DNA from: Georgenia ruanii
Lineage (GTDB): Bacteria; Actinomycetota; Actinomycetes; Actinomycetales; Actinomycetaceae
Reading direction: 5' to 3'
DNA length: 64,000 bases
Assembly (NCBI RefSeq): GCF_009193175.1
Contig: NZ_VUKE01000006.1
Span: forward strand, 62,001 to 126,000
A program made the position numbers and the translations under genes. Below are positions 1-8,713 of the stretch, in pieces. How positions within the stretch are numbered: the stretch's first letter is position 1; each line of letters begins with the position of its first letter. The notes below the pieces were generated by a model. That model was not told the DNA's origin, made no database searches, and saw nothing but the letters and a program-made list of their open reading frames with translations.

Positions 1-602
1 CGCCGCACGAAGGTCGGTACGAGCCTCCCGATGTCTGGCTCGACGGACCGACCGACGTCACGCTCGCCGACCGCGTGCTGCACGCCATCCCCACGCCCGG
101 GCACACCACCGGACATCTCGTCTTCGCCGACGTGGCCGGAGGGATGCTCTTCTCCGGCGACCACGTGCTGCCCCACATCACGCCCTCGATCGGCCTGCAG
201 AACGTCCGCAGTCCGTACCCGCTCGAGGAATACCTCGCGTCGCTGCGCCTGATGCTCGACCTGCCCGACCTGGCAGTCCTGCCCGCCCATGGCCCGGTCG
301 GGCACAGCCTTCACGAGAGGTCCCGCCAGCTGCTCGCGCACCACGAGCAGCGGCTGGTGGAGTGCGCAGCGTCAGTGGGCGCAGGCGCGAGCACGGCGTT
401 CGAGACGGCGGAGGCGATGCGCTGGACCCGTCGCGGACACCACCTCAGCGAGCTCGACGGCCTGGCCCAGACGCTCGCGGTCGGCGAGACCGCCGCGCAC
501 CTCGAGGTCCTCGCGCGTCGCGGGGAGCTCGACCGTGCGGAGGTGGACGGCGTGGTGCGTTACACCGTCGCCTCTGTCGTGGCGGCAACACCGGTTCTCT
601 GA
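1..602 (+). CDS. MBL-fold metallo-hydrolase, C-terminal part (5' end outside window)
   Basis: The frame is already open at base 3 and runs to a TGA at 600-602, so only the last ~199 residues are present. PTPGHTTGHLVF (about bases 87-122) has the His-containing metal-site segment of the metallo-beta-lactamase fold, and SGDHVLPH about 20 residues later carries the bridging Asp. LPAHGPV supplies another expected His. The last ~90 residues are helical with a basic winged-helix look (RRGHHLSELDGLAQTLAVGETAAHLEVLARRGEL), as in LACTB2-like MBL proteins. Substrate cannot be told; in catabolic clusters such proteins often act as thioesterases or lactonases, which is inference. It precedes the first copy of the repeated operator, so it is probably outside that regulon. 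Confidence 0.85.
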   Translation, partial: PHEGRYEPPDVWLDGPTDVTLADRVLHAIPTPGHTTGHLVFADVAGGMLFSGDHVLPHITPSIGLQNVRSPYPLEEYLASLRLMLDLPDLAVLPAHGPVGHSLHERSRQLLAHHEQRLVECAASVGAGASTAFETAEAMRWTRRGHHLSELDGLAQTLAVGETAAHLEVLARRGELDRAEVDGVVRYTVASVVAATPVL

Positions 603-1012
603 CCTCGGCGAGCTGCTCGCTGAACGAGTCGCGGGCGTCCCCGCTTCCTCCCTGTGCGAGCGGCTCAGCAGGGCCACGAGCGCGGAAGCCCGATCCCCAG
701 ACGACTCAAGCCCTCTAGCGGTCCTGGTACCGAATGACGGCCGGAGTGGTGGTAGGCGTTGCGGGGCTTCCCGGCATCGCCCGAGAAGATGTCGGCGAAT
801 GACGGGGGCCTGCGCGGGTGCTCACCCAAGGCGTTGTGGAACCCCGCCCGGGGTGAGCGTGACGGCCGATCCCCTCACACCTCGCCGGTGCGCGCGGCTT
901 CAGCCAGGCGCCCTCCACCGCGGCGGCCGCGCTGCGCGGAGCGGCCGTGAAGCCCACGGACGTCGGCTGCCCTTGGAGCGGTGTGTTGAGGATTGACGCC
1001 CGTCGCCCGGGT
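603..1012. other. Intergenic region without a convincing gene
   Basis: About 410 bases separate the MBL gene from the first operator. Short open frames exist on both strands but have no ribosome-binding site and no recognisable protein pattern. The frame of the next gene is open upstream to an ATG at 947, but the residues before 1058 look untranslated. TTGACG at 993-998 is a possible -35 element. Confidence 0.5.
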
Positions 1013-1028
1013 ATTTATCGTGAGGAAT
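1013..1028. promoter_or_regulatory. Palindromic operator, copy 1
   Basis: ATTTATCGTGAGGAAT, a variant of the window consensus ATTCCTCATGAGGAAT. The right half matches perfectly. It ends 29 bases before the ATG of the KstD-like gene and is followed directly by TACCAT, a -10-like hexamer in the same relative position as at the other copies. Confidence 0.75.
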
Positions 1029-1057
1029 TACCATCAAAGGCGAGTGAGGAAGCTCCT

Positions 1058-2893
1058 ATGAACGTGCGCACGAGCGCTGGCAATGGCGTCGTCGGCTCGG
1101 CCGCAGACGCTGGTCTCCCGGACGAGGTCGACGTCGTCGTAATCGGGTCGGGGGGGTCGGGGCTCATGGCCGCGCTCAGCGCGGCCACTGGCGGTGCCCG
1201 CGTCCTGGTGCTCGAGTCCGAACCCCTGGTGGGTGGCACGACCGCGATCTCTGGCGGTGCGGTTTGGGTGCCCAACCATGGATACTCGTACAAGGCCCTG
1301 AAGACGTGGGACACGCCCGAGGCGGCACGCACGTACCTGCTCGGCGAGGGGCGCGACAAGGTCCTCGACCCTGACGTCGTCGACACGTTCATCGACACAG
1401 CCCCGCAGATGGCGCGGTTCATCGAGAAGCACACGTATCTCAGCTGGATCCCCGTCGTGTGGCCGGACTACACCTCCGACATCCCGGGTGCCTCGAACTA
1501 CAGGTCCCTGTTCCCCGGGCCGTTCTCGCCCGACGTCCTGGGCGAGGCTGCTGCGCTTGTCCGTCCGCCAAAGAAGTCCGGCATGGCGCGCAACCCGCTG
1601 CCGCTCTGGGTCATCAACAAGATCCAGGGAGTCTGGCTGGCCGGCTACGCCATGATCGGCGCCCTCCTCGAGGGGTGCCTCCGCAGGGGGGTGGACGTGC
1701 GGGTGGAGGCCCGTGCCGTGCGCCTCCTTGCCGGCGAGCACGGAGTCACCGGAGTCGTTGTCCGGGCGGGCGGCGAGGAGCGGACCGTACGTGCCTCTCA
1801 GGGCGTGGTTCTCGCGAGCGGCGGGTTCGAGGATTCCGAAGAGCTCACTTCCAAATACCTCGGTGCCCCCTTCCCTGTGCAGGTCAGCCCGCGTGGCCAC
1901 CACGGCGACGCGGTCCGCATGGCGCAAGAGGCGGGCGCCGATCTCGTCGCCATCGACCAGGCGTGGTGGATGCCAGGAATCCAGGTGCCCGGGGAAGAGA
2001 TGGACGGTGCCCCGATCAGTCGTCTGGTCCAGGGGGAGCGGGCGCTGCCGCACACCATCATGGTGAACAGTCACGGTGAGCGGTTCGCCAACGAGGCGGT
2101 GTCCTACAACGACCTCGGCGCGATCATGCGGCAGGCCGACCCGGTGACGGGGGAGATGCCGAATGCCACCGCGTGGATGATCTTCGACGAGTACTACCAC
2201 TCGCACTACGGCTTTCTGAGCACCCCGCCCGGGGGGATGTACCCGCCCAACGTCGTCCAGGCGCCTACGCTCGAAGAACTCGCGCGCAAGTGCGGGATCG
2301 ACCCCGAGGGGCTGGTGCGTACCGTCGAGGAGTTCAACCCCCTGGCGGCGCAGGGCCGGGACCCTTGGTTCAATCGCGGCACCAGCACGTTCGAGCGGTT
2401 CTTCGGCGATCACAACCCGTTCCTCGGCAGCCGGTCCCCGAACGCGTGGGCCCCGTCGGCCACCGAACGCGCCAGGCTCGCGACCGCAACGGCGGTCGCC
2501 CCAGTCGCTGGCCGCGTCATGGCCCGCATCGCGAAGGACCGGAACCCCGCGCGGATGCGCAAGATGCTCGTTCCCTCGCTCGCGAAGATCATGCGACCCG
2601 CCCTGGACAATCCCCCGACCGGTGCTCTGGGCCCTGTCGACACCCCGCCGTACTACGCCGTGAAGGTCGAGGCGAGCGCGATCGGCACGATCGGTGGTCC
2701 GGCCACCGACGCTACCGGGCGAGTCCTCGACACCGAGGGGGTCGTCATTCCTGGTCTGTACGCCGCTGGGAACGTGGGTGGTGCGGCGACGCACGGCTTC
2801 TACGGCGGCGCCGGGGGCACGATCGTGCTCGGGATGGTGTTCGGCTACCTCGCCGGGCGGCACGCAGCATCCCGGGAGCTGCAGGGCAGGTGA
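1058..2893 (+). CDS. FAD-dependent 3-ketosteroid delta-1-dehydrogenase-like oxidoreductase
   Basis: A 611-residue flavoprotein. The FAD-binding motif GSGGSGLMAALSA is at residues ~30-42, followed by LESEPLVGGTTAISGGAVWVPN, typical of the KstD / fumarate-reductase-like FAD dehydrogenase family. NSHGERFANEAVSYND and the C-terminal PGLYAAGNVGGAATHGFYGGAG are also family signatures, and PPYYAVKVEASAIGTIGG resembles the KstD active-site stretch. The family introduces C=C bonds next to a ring ketone; the true substrate here is unknown. The ATG at 1058 was chosen because GAGGA lies just upstream; the open frame starts earlier at 947. It is a single-gene unit behind operator copy 1, ended by hairpins at 2913-3019. 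Confidence 0.85.
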   Translation: MNVRTSAGNGVVGSAADAGLPDEVDVVVIGSGGSGLMAALSAATGGARVLVLESEPLVGGTTAISGGAVWVPNHGYSYKALKTWDTPEAARTYLLGEGRDKVLDPDVVDTFIDTAPQMARFIEKHTYLSWIPVVWPDYTSDIPGASNYRSLFPGPFSPDVLGEAAALVRPPKKSGMARNPLPLWVINKIQGVWLAGYAMIGALLEGCLRRGVDVRVEARAVRLLAGEHGVTGVVVRAGGEERTVRASQGVVLASGGFEDSEELTSKYLGAPFPVQVSPRGHHGDAVRMAQEAGADLVAIDQAWWMPGIQVPGEEMDGAPISRLVQGERALPHTIMVNSHGERFANEAVSYNDLGAIMRQADPVTGEMPNATAWMIFDEYYHSHYGFLSTPPGGMYPPNVVQAPTLEELARKCGIDPEGLVRTVEEFNPLAAQGRDPWFNRGTSTFERFFGDHNPFLGSRSPNAWAPSATERARLATATAVAPVAGRVMARIAKDRNPARMRKMLVPSLAKIMRPALDNPPTGALGPVDTPPYYAVKVEASAIGTIGGPATDATGRVLDTEGVVIPGLYAAGNVGGAATHGFYGGAGGTIVLGMVFGYLAGRHAASRELQGR

Positions 2894-2912
2894 GCGCGTC
2901 GGCTGCCGCCCC

Positions 2913-3019
2913 GCGAAGGTTTGCCTTCGCCGGGGCCGGGAAAACGAGGCCCCGGGGGAGTTGAGTAGGCCCACACGAGGGACTGCGTGCCCGCCGCCCG
3001 GATGTGGGCGGCGGGCACG
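2913..3019 (+). terminator. Hairpins downstream of the KstD-like gene
   Basis: Three inverted repeats follow the stop codon. GCGAAGG/CCTTCGC (2913-2930) has a 4-base loop. CCGGGGCC/GGCCCCGG lies at 2930-2955. A perfect 14-bp stem at 2986-2999/3006-3019 has a 6-base loop and is followed by TCGTTTCCTG. These probably isolate the gene from the ABC operon; the last is the best terminator candidate. Confidence 0.65.
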
Positions 3020-3167
3020 TCGTTTCCTGTGCGCGGTTGCGTCGCGGGAGAGCCGGCGCACGCAGCTTCGTCGCCCGCGCTGCCCCGCAAGAGCCCGCCA
3101 TTGCGGCGCGGGACGGGAGCGGTGATGCCTCGGGAGCGGGGCAGCGAAGTTCTCCCCAGAAGGACCG

Positions 3168-3197
3168 TTGACGAGACGAATCGTCATGATGAATACT
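3168..3197 (+). promoter_or_regulatory. Promoter with operator copy 2 for the ABC-importer operon
   Basis: AATCGTCATGATGAAT at 3179-3194 matches the consensus palindrome at 13 of 16 positions. TTGACG at 3168-3173 and GAATAC at 3191-3196 form a -35/-10 pair with 17-base spacing, so the operator fills the spacer. The first gene starts 94 bases downstream of the operator. Confidence 0.75.
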
Positions 3198-3288
3198 TCG
3201 GGGACCGGTGTCGCAATGAAGCGTTGCTCACGACCGTGCCGTCGGTGGAGCTCGTCGCGCCGATGCGTCGAGCTGGAGAGGGATGTCC

Positions 3289-4326
3289 ATGTCTTCCGTA
3301 ACGCCCACGCTCAGTTCGGCACCAGCCGGACCGAAGCCCTCGGGGACCACGCCAGATCTGAGGCAGCGCCTGGCACTGATCGACCAGGGGTTGCTCATTG
3401 CCGGGCTGACGCTGGCGATGGTGGTGATCGGCGCCGTCTTCGTCGACGGAATGTTCACGGTGGAGAACTTCACGACCATGGCGAGGCTGTCCGCCCCGTT
3501 GGCCATCCTGGCCGTGGCGTCGTCCATCGTCATCATGGGCAAGAACGTGGATCTCTCGGTTGTTGCCATCGTCGGCATCGCCGGCATGGCGACCGTCCAG
3601 CTCTGGACCCGGCACGGGTTTGGGGAGTGGCAGGCGATCCTGGCGGTGATCGGCGTGGCGCTGGTGATTGGCCTGCTGAACGGCTGGTTGGTCGCCTACG
3701 TCGAGATCCCGGCGCTCTTCGTCACCCTGGGCACCTGGAAGCTGTTCGAGGGCCTGTTCAACGTCACCCTGCTCGACACCCAGAACTACCCGCTGCCGCG
3801 AGACTCCGAGATCGTCGCGGCACTGGGCAGGGGGTCGGTACCGACGCTCCTCGCTGCAGCCGTTCTGGTCGGAGCGTGGGCATTCATGAAGTACACGACC
3901 TACGGCCAGCTCATCCGGGCCACCGGTGACAGCCCCGCCGCCGCGCGCCTCACCGGCGTGCCTGTGCGGCCGCTGGTCGTCGGGACCTTCGTGATCGCAG
4001 CGTTGCTGGCATGCCTCGTCGGGCTCCTCCAGCTCGGTGTCAACGGGGGCTACAGCAAGGCCTACGGCTCTGGCGAAGACCTGATGTTCAACGCGATCAC
4101 TGCGGCGGTGATCGGCGGCGTCTCCCTCACCGGCGGCCGCGGCACCATCTTCGGTGTCTTCGCCGGCACCGCGTTCATCACGGTCTTCGTCAACCTCATG
4201 ACGCTCCTCAACGTGAGCGTCGTCACCAGCGTGGTCATCCGCGGCGCGATCCTCCTCGCCGCTCTGGCGCTCGATGCGTGGCTCCATCCACGCGATGAAG
4301 AGACAGCGAAGTCCGACGACCTCTGA
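3289..4326 (+). CDS. ABC transporter permease, RbsC/XylH (BPD_transp_2) family
   Basis: A 345-residue inner-membrane permease of a carbohydrate-type ABC importer. Hydrophobic segments are spread over residues ~30-340. Family landmarks are GKNVDLSVVAIVGIAGM, ATGDSPAAARLTGVPV (cytoplasmic coupling loop) and AVIGGVSLTGGRGTIFGVFAG. Two ATGs are possible (3283 and 3289); 3289 gives GGAGAGG a 7-base spacing and is preferred. It is the first gene of a unit running 3289-10215 with binding protein, second permease, two propeller hydrolases and ATPase. Despite the sugar-transporter family, the neighbours suggest the cargo is a lactone- or ester-like compound feeding acyl-CoA catabolism (inference). Confidence 0.9.
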   Translation: MSSVTPTLSSAPAGPKPSGTTPDLRQRLALIDQGLLIAGLTLAMVVIGAVFVDGMFTVENFTTMARLSAPLAILAVASSIVIMGKNVDLSVVAIVGIAGMATVQLWTRHGFGEWQAILAVIGVALVIGLLNGWLVAYVEIPALFVTLGTWKLFEGLFNVTLLDTQNYPLPRDSEIVAALGRGSVPTLLAAAVLVGAWAFMKYTTYGQLIRATGDSPAAARLTGVPVRPLVVGTFVIAALLACLVGLLQLGVNGGYSKAYGSGEDLMFNAITAAVIGGVSLTGGRGTIFGVFAGTAFITVFVNLMTLLNVSVVTSVVIRGAILLAALALDAWLHPRDEETAKSDDL

Positions 4327-4367
4327 CCCCAGCCCCCAGCAGGACCTGATCTCCCGGAAAGGCACCC

Positions 4368-5426
4368 ATGCGCAAGCACAAGCTCAAGACTGTGGCCGCC
4401 GCCTCCTTGGCGGCCGCGGCCCTGTTCACGTCGGGCTGCGCGGTGAGCGCAGGCTCGATCGCCGACGTCGCCGCCGTCACCGAGTCCGACGGCGGGCTCC
4501 CCGTCGCGGTCGACGGTGAGAAAGCGCGATCAATGGTCCACGCGAGCGTGGCGGACAAGAAGATCGCCTACGTTCCGATGAGCCTGCAGTTCGAGCTGAC
4601 AGCGCTGTGGGGCCAGCAGTTCCGGAGCGTCTTCGAGTCCCTCGGTGCCGACTACTCCGAGTCCGACCCGGCCAACAACGTCGACACCCAGGTCCGGATG
4701 ATCGACTCCCTCATCGACGACGGCGTCGACCTGCTCATCATCCAGAACCCGGACGTCGGTGTGCTCTCCCAGCAGGTGCAGCGCGCGCACGAGCGGGGCA
4801 TCTACGTCGTCAGCGTCAACGTGCAGGGCACCCAGTCCTCCGACGCCTACGTCGGTGCCGACCACACGGCCATGGCCCAGGACCTCGCCGAGCGCATGGC
4901 CGACGACTGCAAGGCGGCGAACAAGGACAAGGTGGCCATCATCAGTGGGTTCGCCACCGACTCCAACAGCATCGAGGCCGACAAGGGCTGGGAGCCGGTG
5001 TTCGAGGAGCACGGCCTCGAGGTGGTCTCGAAGCAGCAGAGCAACTACGACGCCACACGAGCGAATGAGATCGCCACGGTGGTCCTGCAGCAGCACCCGG
5101 ACCTGTGCGGATTTGCCGTCATCTTCGACATCACCGCCCTGGGTGCCGCCCAGGCCGTCGAGGCCGCCGGTCTCAAGGGGCAGGTCGGGATCTACAACTT
5201 CGACGCCTCGCGGGTCTGGTGCGAGGCGCTCGCCGACGGCCGGGTGACCGCCGGCGCCGCGTACAACGCCTCGGGTATTGCCGTGGCCGCCGCGTACGCC
5301 GCGCAGGAGCTCTTCCTGGTCGGTGCCCCCGCGGGCACGCGGCGGGTCGCGGGCTACGTGCCGCACGAGTTGGCGGACAAGGACAACTACGAGAACGTGC
5401 CGGGAGCCTGCTATGGCGTCAACTGA
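4368..5426 (+). CDS. ABC transporter substrate-binding lipoprotein, RbsB-like
   Basis: A 352-residue extracytoplasmic binding protein. The N-terminus is MRKHKLK followed by a hydrophobic stretch and the lipobox FTSGC, so Cys24 should be lipidated. The mature part has the periplasmic-binding-protein type 1 pattern: IAYVPMSLQFELTALWGQQF, LIDDGVDLLIIQNPDVG, VAIISGFATDSNS and FAVIFDITALGAAQAVEAAG. It sits 41 bases after the first permease in the same operon and is the ligand receptor of the importer. Ligand is not predictable from the sequence. Confidence 0.92.
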   Translation: MRKHKLKTVAAASLAAAALFTSGCAVSAGSIADVAAVTESDGGLPVAVDGEKARSMVHASVADKKIAYVPMSLQFELTALWGQQFRSVFESLGADYSESDPANNVDTQVRMIDSLIDDGVDLLIIQNPDVGVLSQQVQRAHERGIYVVSVNVQGTQSSDAYVGADHTAMAQDLAERMADDCKAANKDKVAIISGFATDSNSIEADKGWEPVFEEHGLEVVSKQQSNYDATRANEIATVVLQQHPDLCGFAVIFDITALGAAQAVEAAGLKGQVGIYNFDASRVWCEALADGRVTAGAAYNASGIAVAAAYAAQELFLVGAPAGTRRVAGYVPHELADKDNYENVPGACYGVN

Positions 5427-5465
5427 TGTCGTGACGCGCGCCGCTACGCAGGAGGGCGCAGCCAG

Positions 5466-7637
5466 ATGAGCACCCGCACAGTGGACGCCTTCACCCGGAC
5501 GACGGGTCGTCCGTGGGTTGCCCGCTTCGCGCCACGCCGGGCGCTGGGCGACCTGTTGTCCAAGTCCTGGATGGAAGGGGCGGTGCCGATCGGGCTGGCG
5601 GTCCTCCTCGGGATGGTCGCCGTCCTCACCACGCCGCAGATCCTCTCGGGCGGTGACCGGGGGATCATCATGGCCCAGTTCGCTGAGGTGGGCCTTCTCG
5701 CCATCGCGCTGACCCTGGTGCTCGTCGGTGGCGGCTTCGACCTCTCGATCGGCGCGATGATGGGCATGGCTGCCATCGGCAGCCTGATCCTCTTCCGGGT
5801 CTACGAGCTCCCGGTCGAGGTCGTGGTCACGCTCACCCTGGTCGGCGGCGCGCTCCTCGGGGCGGTGAACGGGTTCTTCGTGGCGATCGTGAAGACCCGG
5901 CCGTTCATCACGACGCTCGTCACAGCCCTGACCTTCCGGGCGTTGATCGAGCTGATCCAGGGCGCGTACAGCCAGCGGATGATCTACCCCCGCTTCGAGA
6001 TCGACTGGTTGTTCATCGGGCACGGAACCGTCGCCGGAATTCCCACGGCGCTGTTCTTCCTCGGTGTCATTCTCATCGGCACCCATATCGCGCTCACCCG
6101 CTCGCGGTGGGGCTGGTGGCTCACGGCGGTCGGTAGCGACCGCCGCTCGGCCCGGCGCAACGGCATCCCGGTCAACGCCGTGTCGTTCGTCAGCTACGTG
6201 GCGAGCGGACTGCTGTGCGCCCTGGCCGGTCTGTTCATGTCGTCCCGTCAGGGCAGCACCGCGGCCAGCGTCGGGGCGGGGTACGAGATCATCGCACTGA
6301 CGGCCGTGGTGCTCGGTGGCGTGAGCCTGCGCGGGGGGCGCGGCTCGGTCATCCGTGCGACGACCGGTGCGCTCATCGTCGCCGCGATCGGGCAGGCCAT
6401 CTTCCGGCGGCAGTGGGACACCGCGATGGAGACGGTCGTGCTGGCCCTGGTGCTCCTCGTGTTCGCCGTGCTGGACCAGAAGTGGGGCAAGCACCGCAAC
6501 AACCTCGCGCAGAAGCTGACCATCTCGCCGTTCCGCTACGAGCCCGGGCCCCTCGAGGACGTCACCGATCCCCGCAGCAAGTGGGCGGTCAACGATGCGC
6601 TGTCCAACGCCCTCCCGATCGGCCTGGGCAAGATCGAAGGGGCCGAGGACTGCGTGGCGGACGCCGAGGGCAGCGTCTTCTGCGGGGACCGCCGAGGGTG
6701 GGTGTGGAAGTTCTCAGGCGAGAACTACGAGCACGGGGAGATCTATGCCCGCACGGGAGGCACCCCGCTCGGTCATGTGTGGGACACCGATGGCAACCTT
6801 GTCGTCGCCGTGAGTGGCATGGGCGTGTGCCGGATCGACGGCGATCGGCAGGTCGAGTGGCTCGCCACCCGGGCGCCGCGGTCCAGGTGGCAGCTCTTCG
6901 ACGACAGCGCCCTGCGCTTCGCAGACGACCTGGACATCGCACCCGACGGCTCGATCTACGTCAGCGACGCCTCCACCCGGGCGAGCACCGCAAACTATCA
7001 GGCGGTGGTCGCGGAGTACCGCCCGAACGGTCGCGTGCTGCGGATCGATCCAGACGGTTCGATCGAGACGGTGGTGACCAACCTCGCGGCAGCCAACGGC
7101 ATCGCGACCGCCCACGACGGCCAGTCGATCCTGATCGCCAGCACCACGATGTTCCGCGTGGACCGTCTGTGGATCAGCGGCCCGAAACAGGGGCAGTTCG
7201 AACCGGTCCTGGAGAACCTTCCCGGTGCGCCCGACAACGTCAACCGCGCGTCGGACGGCAACTACTGGCTCAGCTTCGTCGGAATGCGCACCCCGTTCTC
7301 CGACCTGGTCCTGCGCCATCCGGACTTCCGACTGAGGATGACCAAGCAGCTGCCGGTGGACGACTGGGTGGTGCCTCAGTGGAACGTCTCCTGCGTCGCG
7401 AAGTTCAGTGAGTCCGGCGAGATCCTCAAGGTCCTGTGGGACCGGGGCGGGAAGCGGCACCCGATGGTCACCTCGATGAGCGAGTACAACGGTTTCCTCT
7501 ACCTCGGCGGCCTGGAGAACAACCGCATCGGTCGGGTCCAGCTCGACCCCGAGGACGTGGGGCCGATCGATCCCTATCGGATTCCCGGCACGGGGGCCGC
7601 TCCCCAGTCGCCCACCATCGAGGAGGTGCCGGTGTGA
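5466..7637 (+). CDS. Fusion: ABC permease (RbsC family) + strictosidine-synthase-like beta-propeller
   Basis: A 723-residue two-part protein. Residues ~35-340 are a second RbsC-type permease (GGGFDLSIGAMMGMAAIGS, AVGSDRRSARRNGIPVNAVSF, VVLGGVSLRGGRGSVIRATTG). Residues ~370-710 form a beta-propeller of the SMP-30 / strictosidine-synthase-like type: RFADDLDIAPDGSIYVSDAS, ANGIATAHDGQSILIAS (~residue 542), RLWISGPKQGQF and LPGAPDNVNRASDGNYWLSF (~585). Family permeases are ~330 residues, so the propeller is an added C-terminal module. RbsC-type C-termini face the cytoplasm, so the propeller is probably tethered at the inner face of the channel, possibly acting on freshly imported substrate (inference). 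No internal stop or frameshift is visible. The stop overlaps the GTG of the next gene. Confidence 0.88.
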   Translation: MSTRTVDAFTRTTGRPWVARFAPRRALGDLLSKSWMEGAVPIGLAVLLGMVAVLTTPQILSGGDRGIIMAQFAEVGLLAIALTLVLVGGGFDLSIGAMMGMAAIGSLILFRVYELPVEVVVTLTLVGGALLGAVNGFFVAIVKTRPFITTLVTALTFRALIELIQGAYSQRMIYPRFEIDWLFIGHGTVAGIPTALFFLGVILIGTHIALTRSRWGWWLTAVGSDRRSARRNGIPVNAVSFVSYVASGLLCALAGLFMSSRQGSTAASVGAGYEIIALTAVVLGGVSLRGGRGSVIRATTGALIVAAIGQAIFRRQWDTAMETVVLALVLLVFAVLDQKWGKHRNNLAQKLTISPFRYEPGPLEDVTDPRSKWAVNDALSNALPIGLGKIEGAEDCVADAEGSVFCGDRRGWVWKFSGENYEHGEIYARTGGTPLGHVWDTDGNLVVAVSGMGVCRIDGDRQVEWLATRAPRSRWQLFDDSALRFADDLDIAPDGSIYVSDASTRASTANYQAVVAEYRPNGRVLRIDPDGSIETVVTNLAAANGIATAHDGQSILIASTTMFRVDRLWISGPKQGQFEPVLENLPGAPDNVNRASDGNYWLSFVGMRTPFSDLVLRHPDFRLRMTKQLPVDDWVVPQWNVSCVAKFSESGEILKVLWDRGGKRHPMVTSMSEYNGFLYLGGLENNRIGRVQLDPEDVGPIDPYRIPGTGAAPQSPTIEEVPV

Positions 7638-8713
7638 GCCACTGGCGCAGAGACCTGCTGGAGTTCATCAGTCCGGGACGTGTCCGGCGCAAGGCGATTC
7701 CTCCGCTCGAGGCGGGCTTGCGCCCCAACACGCTGCTCGAGGACGCAACAGTCCTTGCGGAGGTGCGCCCGTTCGACGACGTGGCCTTGCTCGGCGGTGA
7801 CGTGGTCGTGACCGCTGGGCGGTCCTTGCTTCGACTCGGAGAGGACGGTCTCGCGACGGTCGTCGAGTTCCCAGCCGCGGCCGGCGCGCTCACCACCACC
7901 GCTGAGGGCGTGGCCGTGGCGGTCGAGGGCCACGGGCTCAGCGCGGTCATGCCCGACGGGACGGTGTCGGTGATCACCGCAGACCCCCGCCTCCACACCT
8001 GCGTCACGGCGCTCACCGCCCTGGGCGACGGGTCCCTGCTCGCCTGTGTCGGCTCCACGGCGACCGGCGAGTGGGCCCGCAACCTGGTCGCCAGGGACTC
8101 CGCGACCGGCATGCTCTTGCGGATCAGCGACGGCCAGGTCGAGGAGCTGGATCGCGGGCTGGCCTGGCCGTCGGGTGTGTGCGACGACGGCGAGGGCGGG
8201 TTCCTGCTGTCGACCAGCGTGGGACACCGCATCGAACGCCGGTCGCTGGCCTCCCCCGACCGGGCGGGAGTTCCCCTCCTGGACAACCTGCCGGGCTACC
8301 CGGGCCGGATCACGCCGGCGTCACGAGCCGGGGAGTGGTGGGTCGCTATGCCCTACCTGCGGAACCGCGCGACCGAGCTCATCCTCGAGCACGACGAGCT
8401 GCTCGCCGAGATGGTCGGGTCCATGGAACCGGAGGCCTGGCTGGTGCCCAGCCTGGCCATCGAGAACGTCTACCGCACACCGCTGCAGACCGGCTCGGTG
8501 CGTGTGCTGGGTGAGATCAAGCCCTGGGCCCCGTCGCGGACCTACGGTCTGGTCTTCCGCGTGACCGCCGAGGGCCGGGTGGTCGCCAGCGCGCACTCCC
8601 GGGCCGACGGCCGCATGCACGGCGTCACCGGCGTCCTGGAGTGCGAACCCGGATCCGTCGTGGTCGCCTGCCGTGGCGCGGGCACCATCCTCATGTTGGG
8701 AGAAGATCGCTGA
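7634..8713 (+). CDS. SMP-30/strictosidine-synthase-like beta-propeller protein
   Basis: A 359-residue soluble protein without a signal peptide. GTG at 7634 overlaps the preceding TGA and has AGGAGG at 7621-7626. LLDNLPGYPGRITPASRAGEWWVAM corresponds to the PDN-containing blade of the fused propeller upstream, but the Asp-Asn of that motif is replaced (PGYPGRI), so the metal or active site may differ. GLAWPSGVCDDGEGGFLLS is a second propeller blade. The family contains lactonases, arylesterases and strictosidine-synthase-like hydrolases. Together with the fused copy it gives the importer operon two propellers, one membrane-tethered and one free. A degenerate paralogue with a structural role is also possible. 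Confidence 0.75.
   Translation: MSHWRRDLLEFISPGRVRRKAIPPLEAGLRPNTLLEDATVLAEVRPFDDVALLGGDVVVTAGRSLLRLGEDGLATVVEFPAAAGALTTTAEGVAVAVEGHGLSAVMPDGTVSVITADPRLHTCVTALTALGDGSLLACVGSTATGEWARNLVARDSATGMLLRISDGQVEELDRGLAWPSGVCDDGEGGFLLSTSVGHRIERRSLASPDRAGVPLLDNLPGYPGRITPASRAGEWWVAMPYLRNRATELILEHDELLAEMVGSMEPEAWLVPSLAIENVYRTPLQTGSVRVLGEIKPWAPSRTYGLVFRVTAEGRVVASAHSRADGRMHGVTGVLECEPGSVVVACRGAGTILMLGEDR

Noticed and set aside
947-1057. Upstream ATG extending the KstD-like protein by 37 residues
   Set aside because: It would place operator copy 1 inside the coding region and lacks a ribosome-binding site; ATG 1058 has GAGGA.
1034-3187. 717-residue open frame on the minus strand
   Set aside because: It lies opposite the KstD-like gene, which has clear family motifs; the minus frame is Arg/His rich and is a high-GC shadow.
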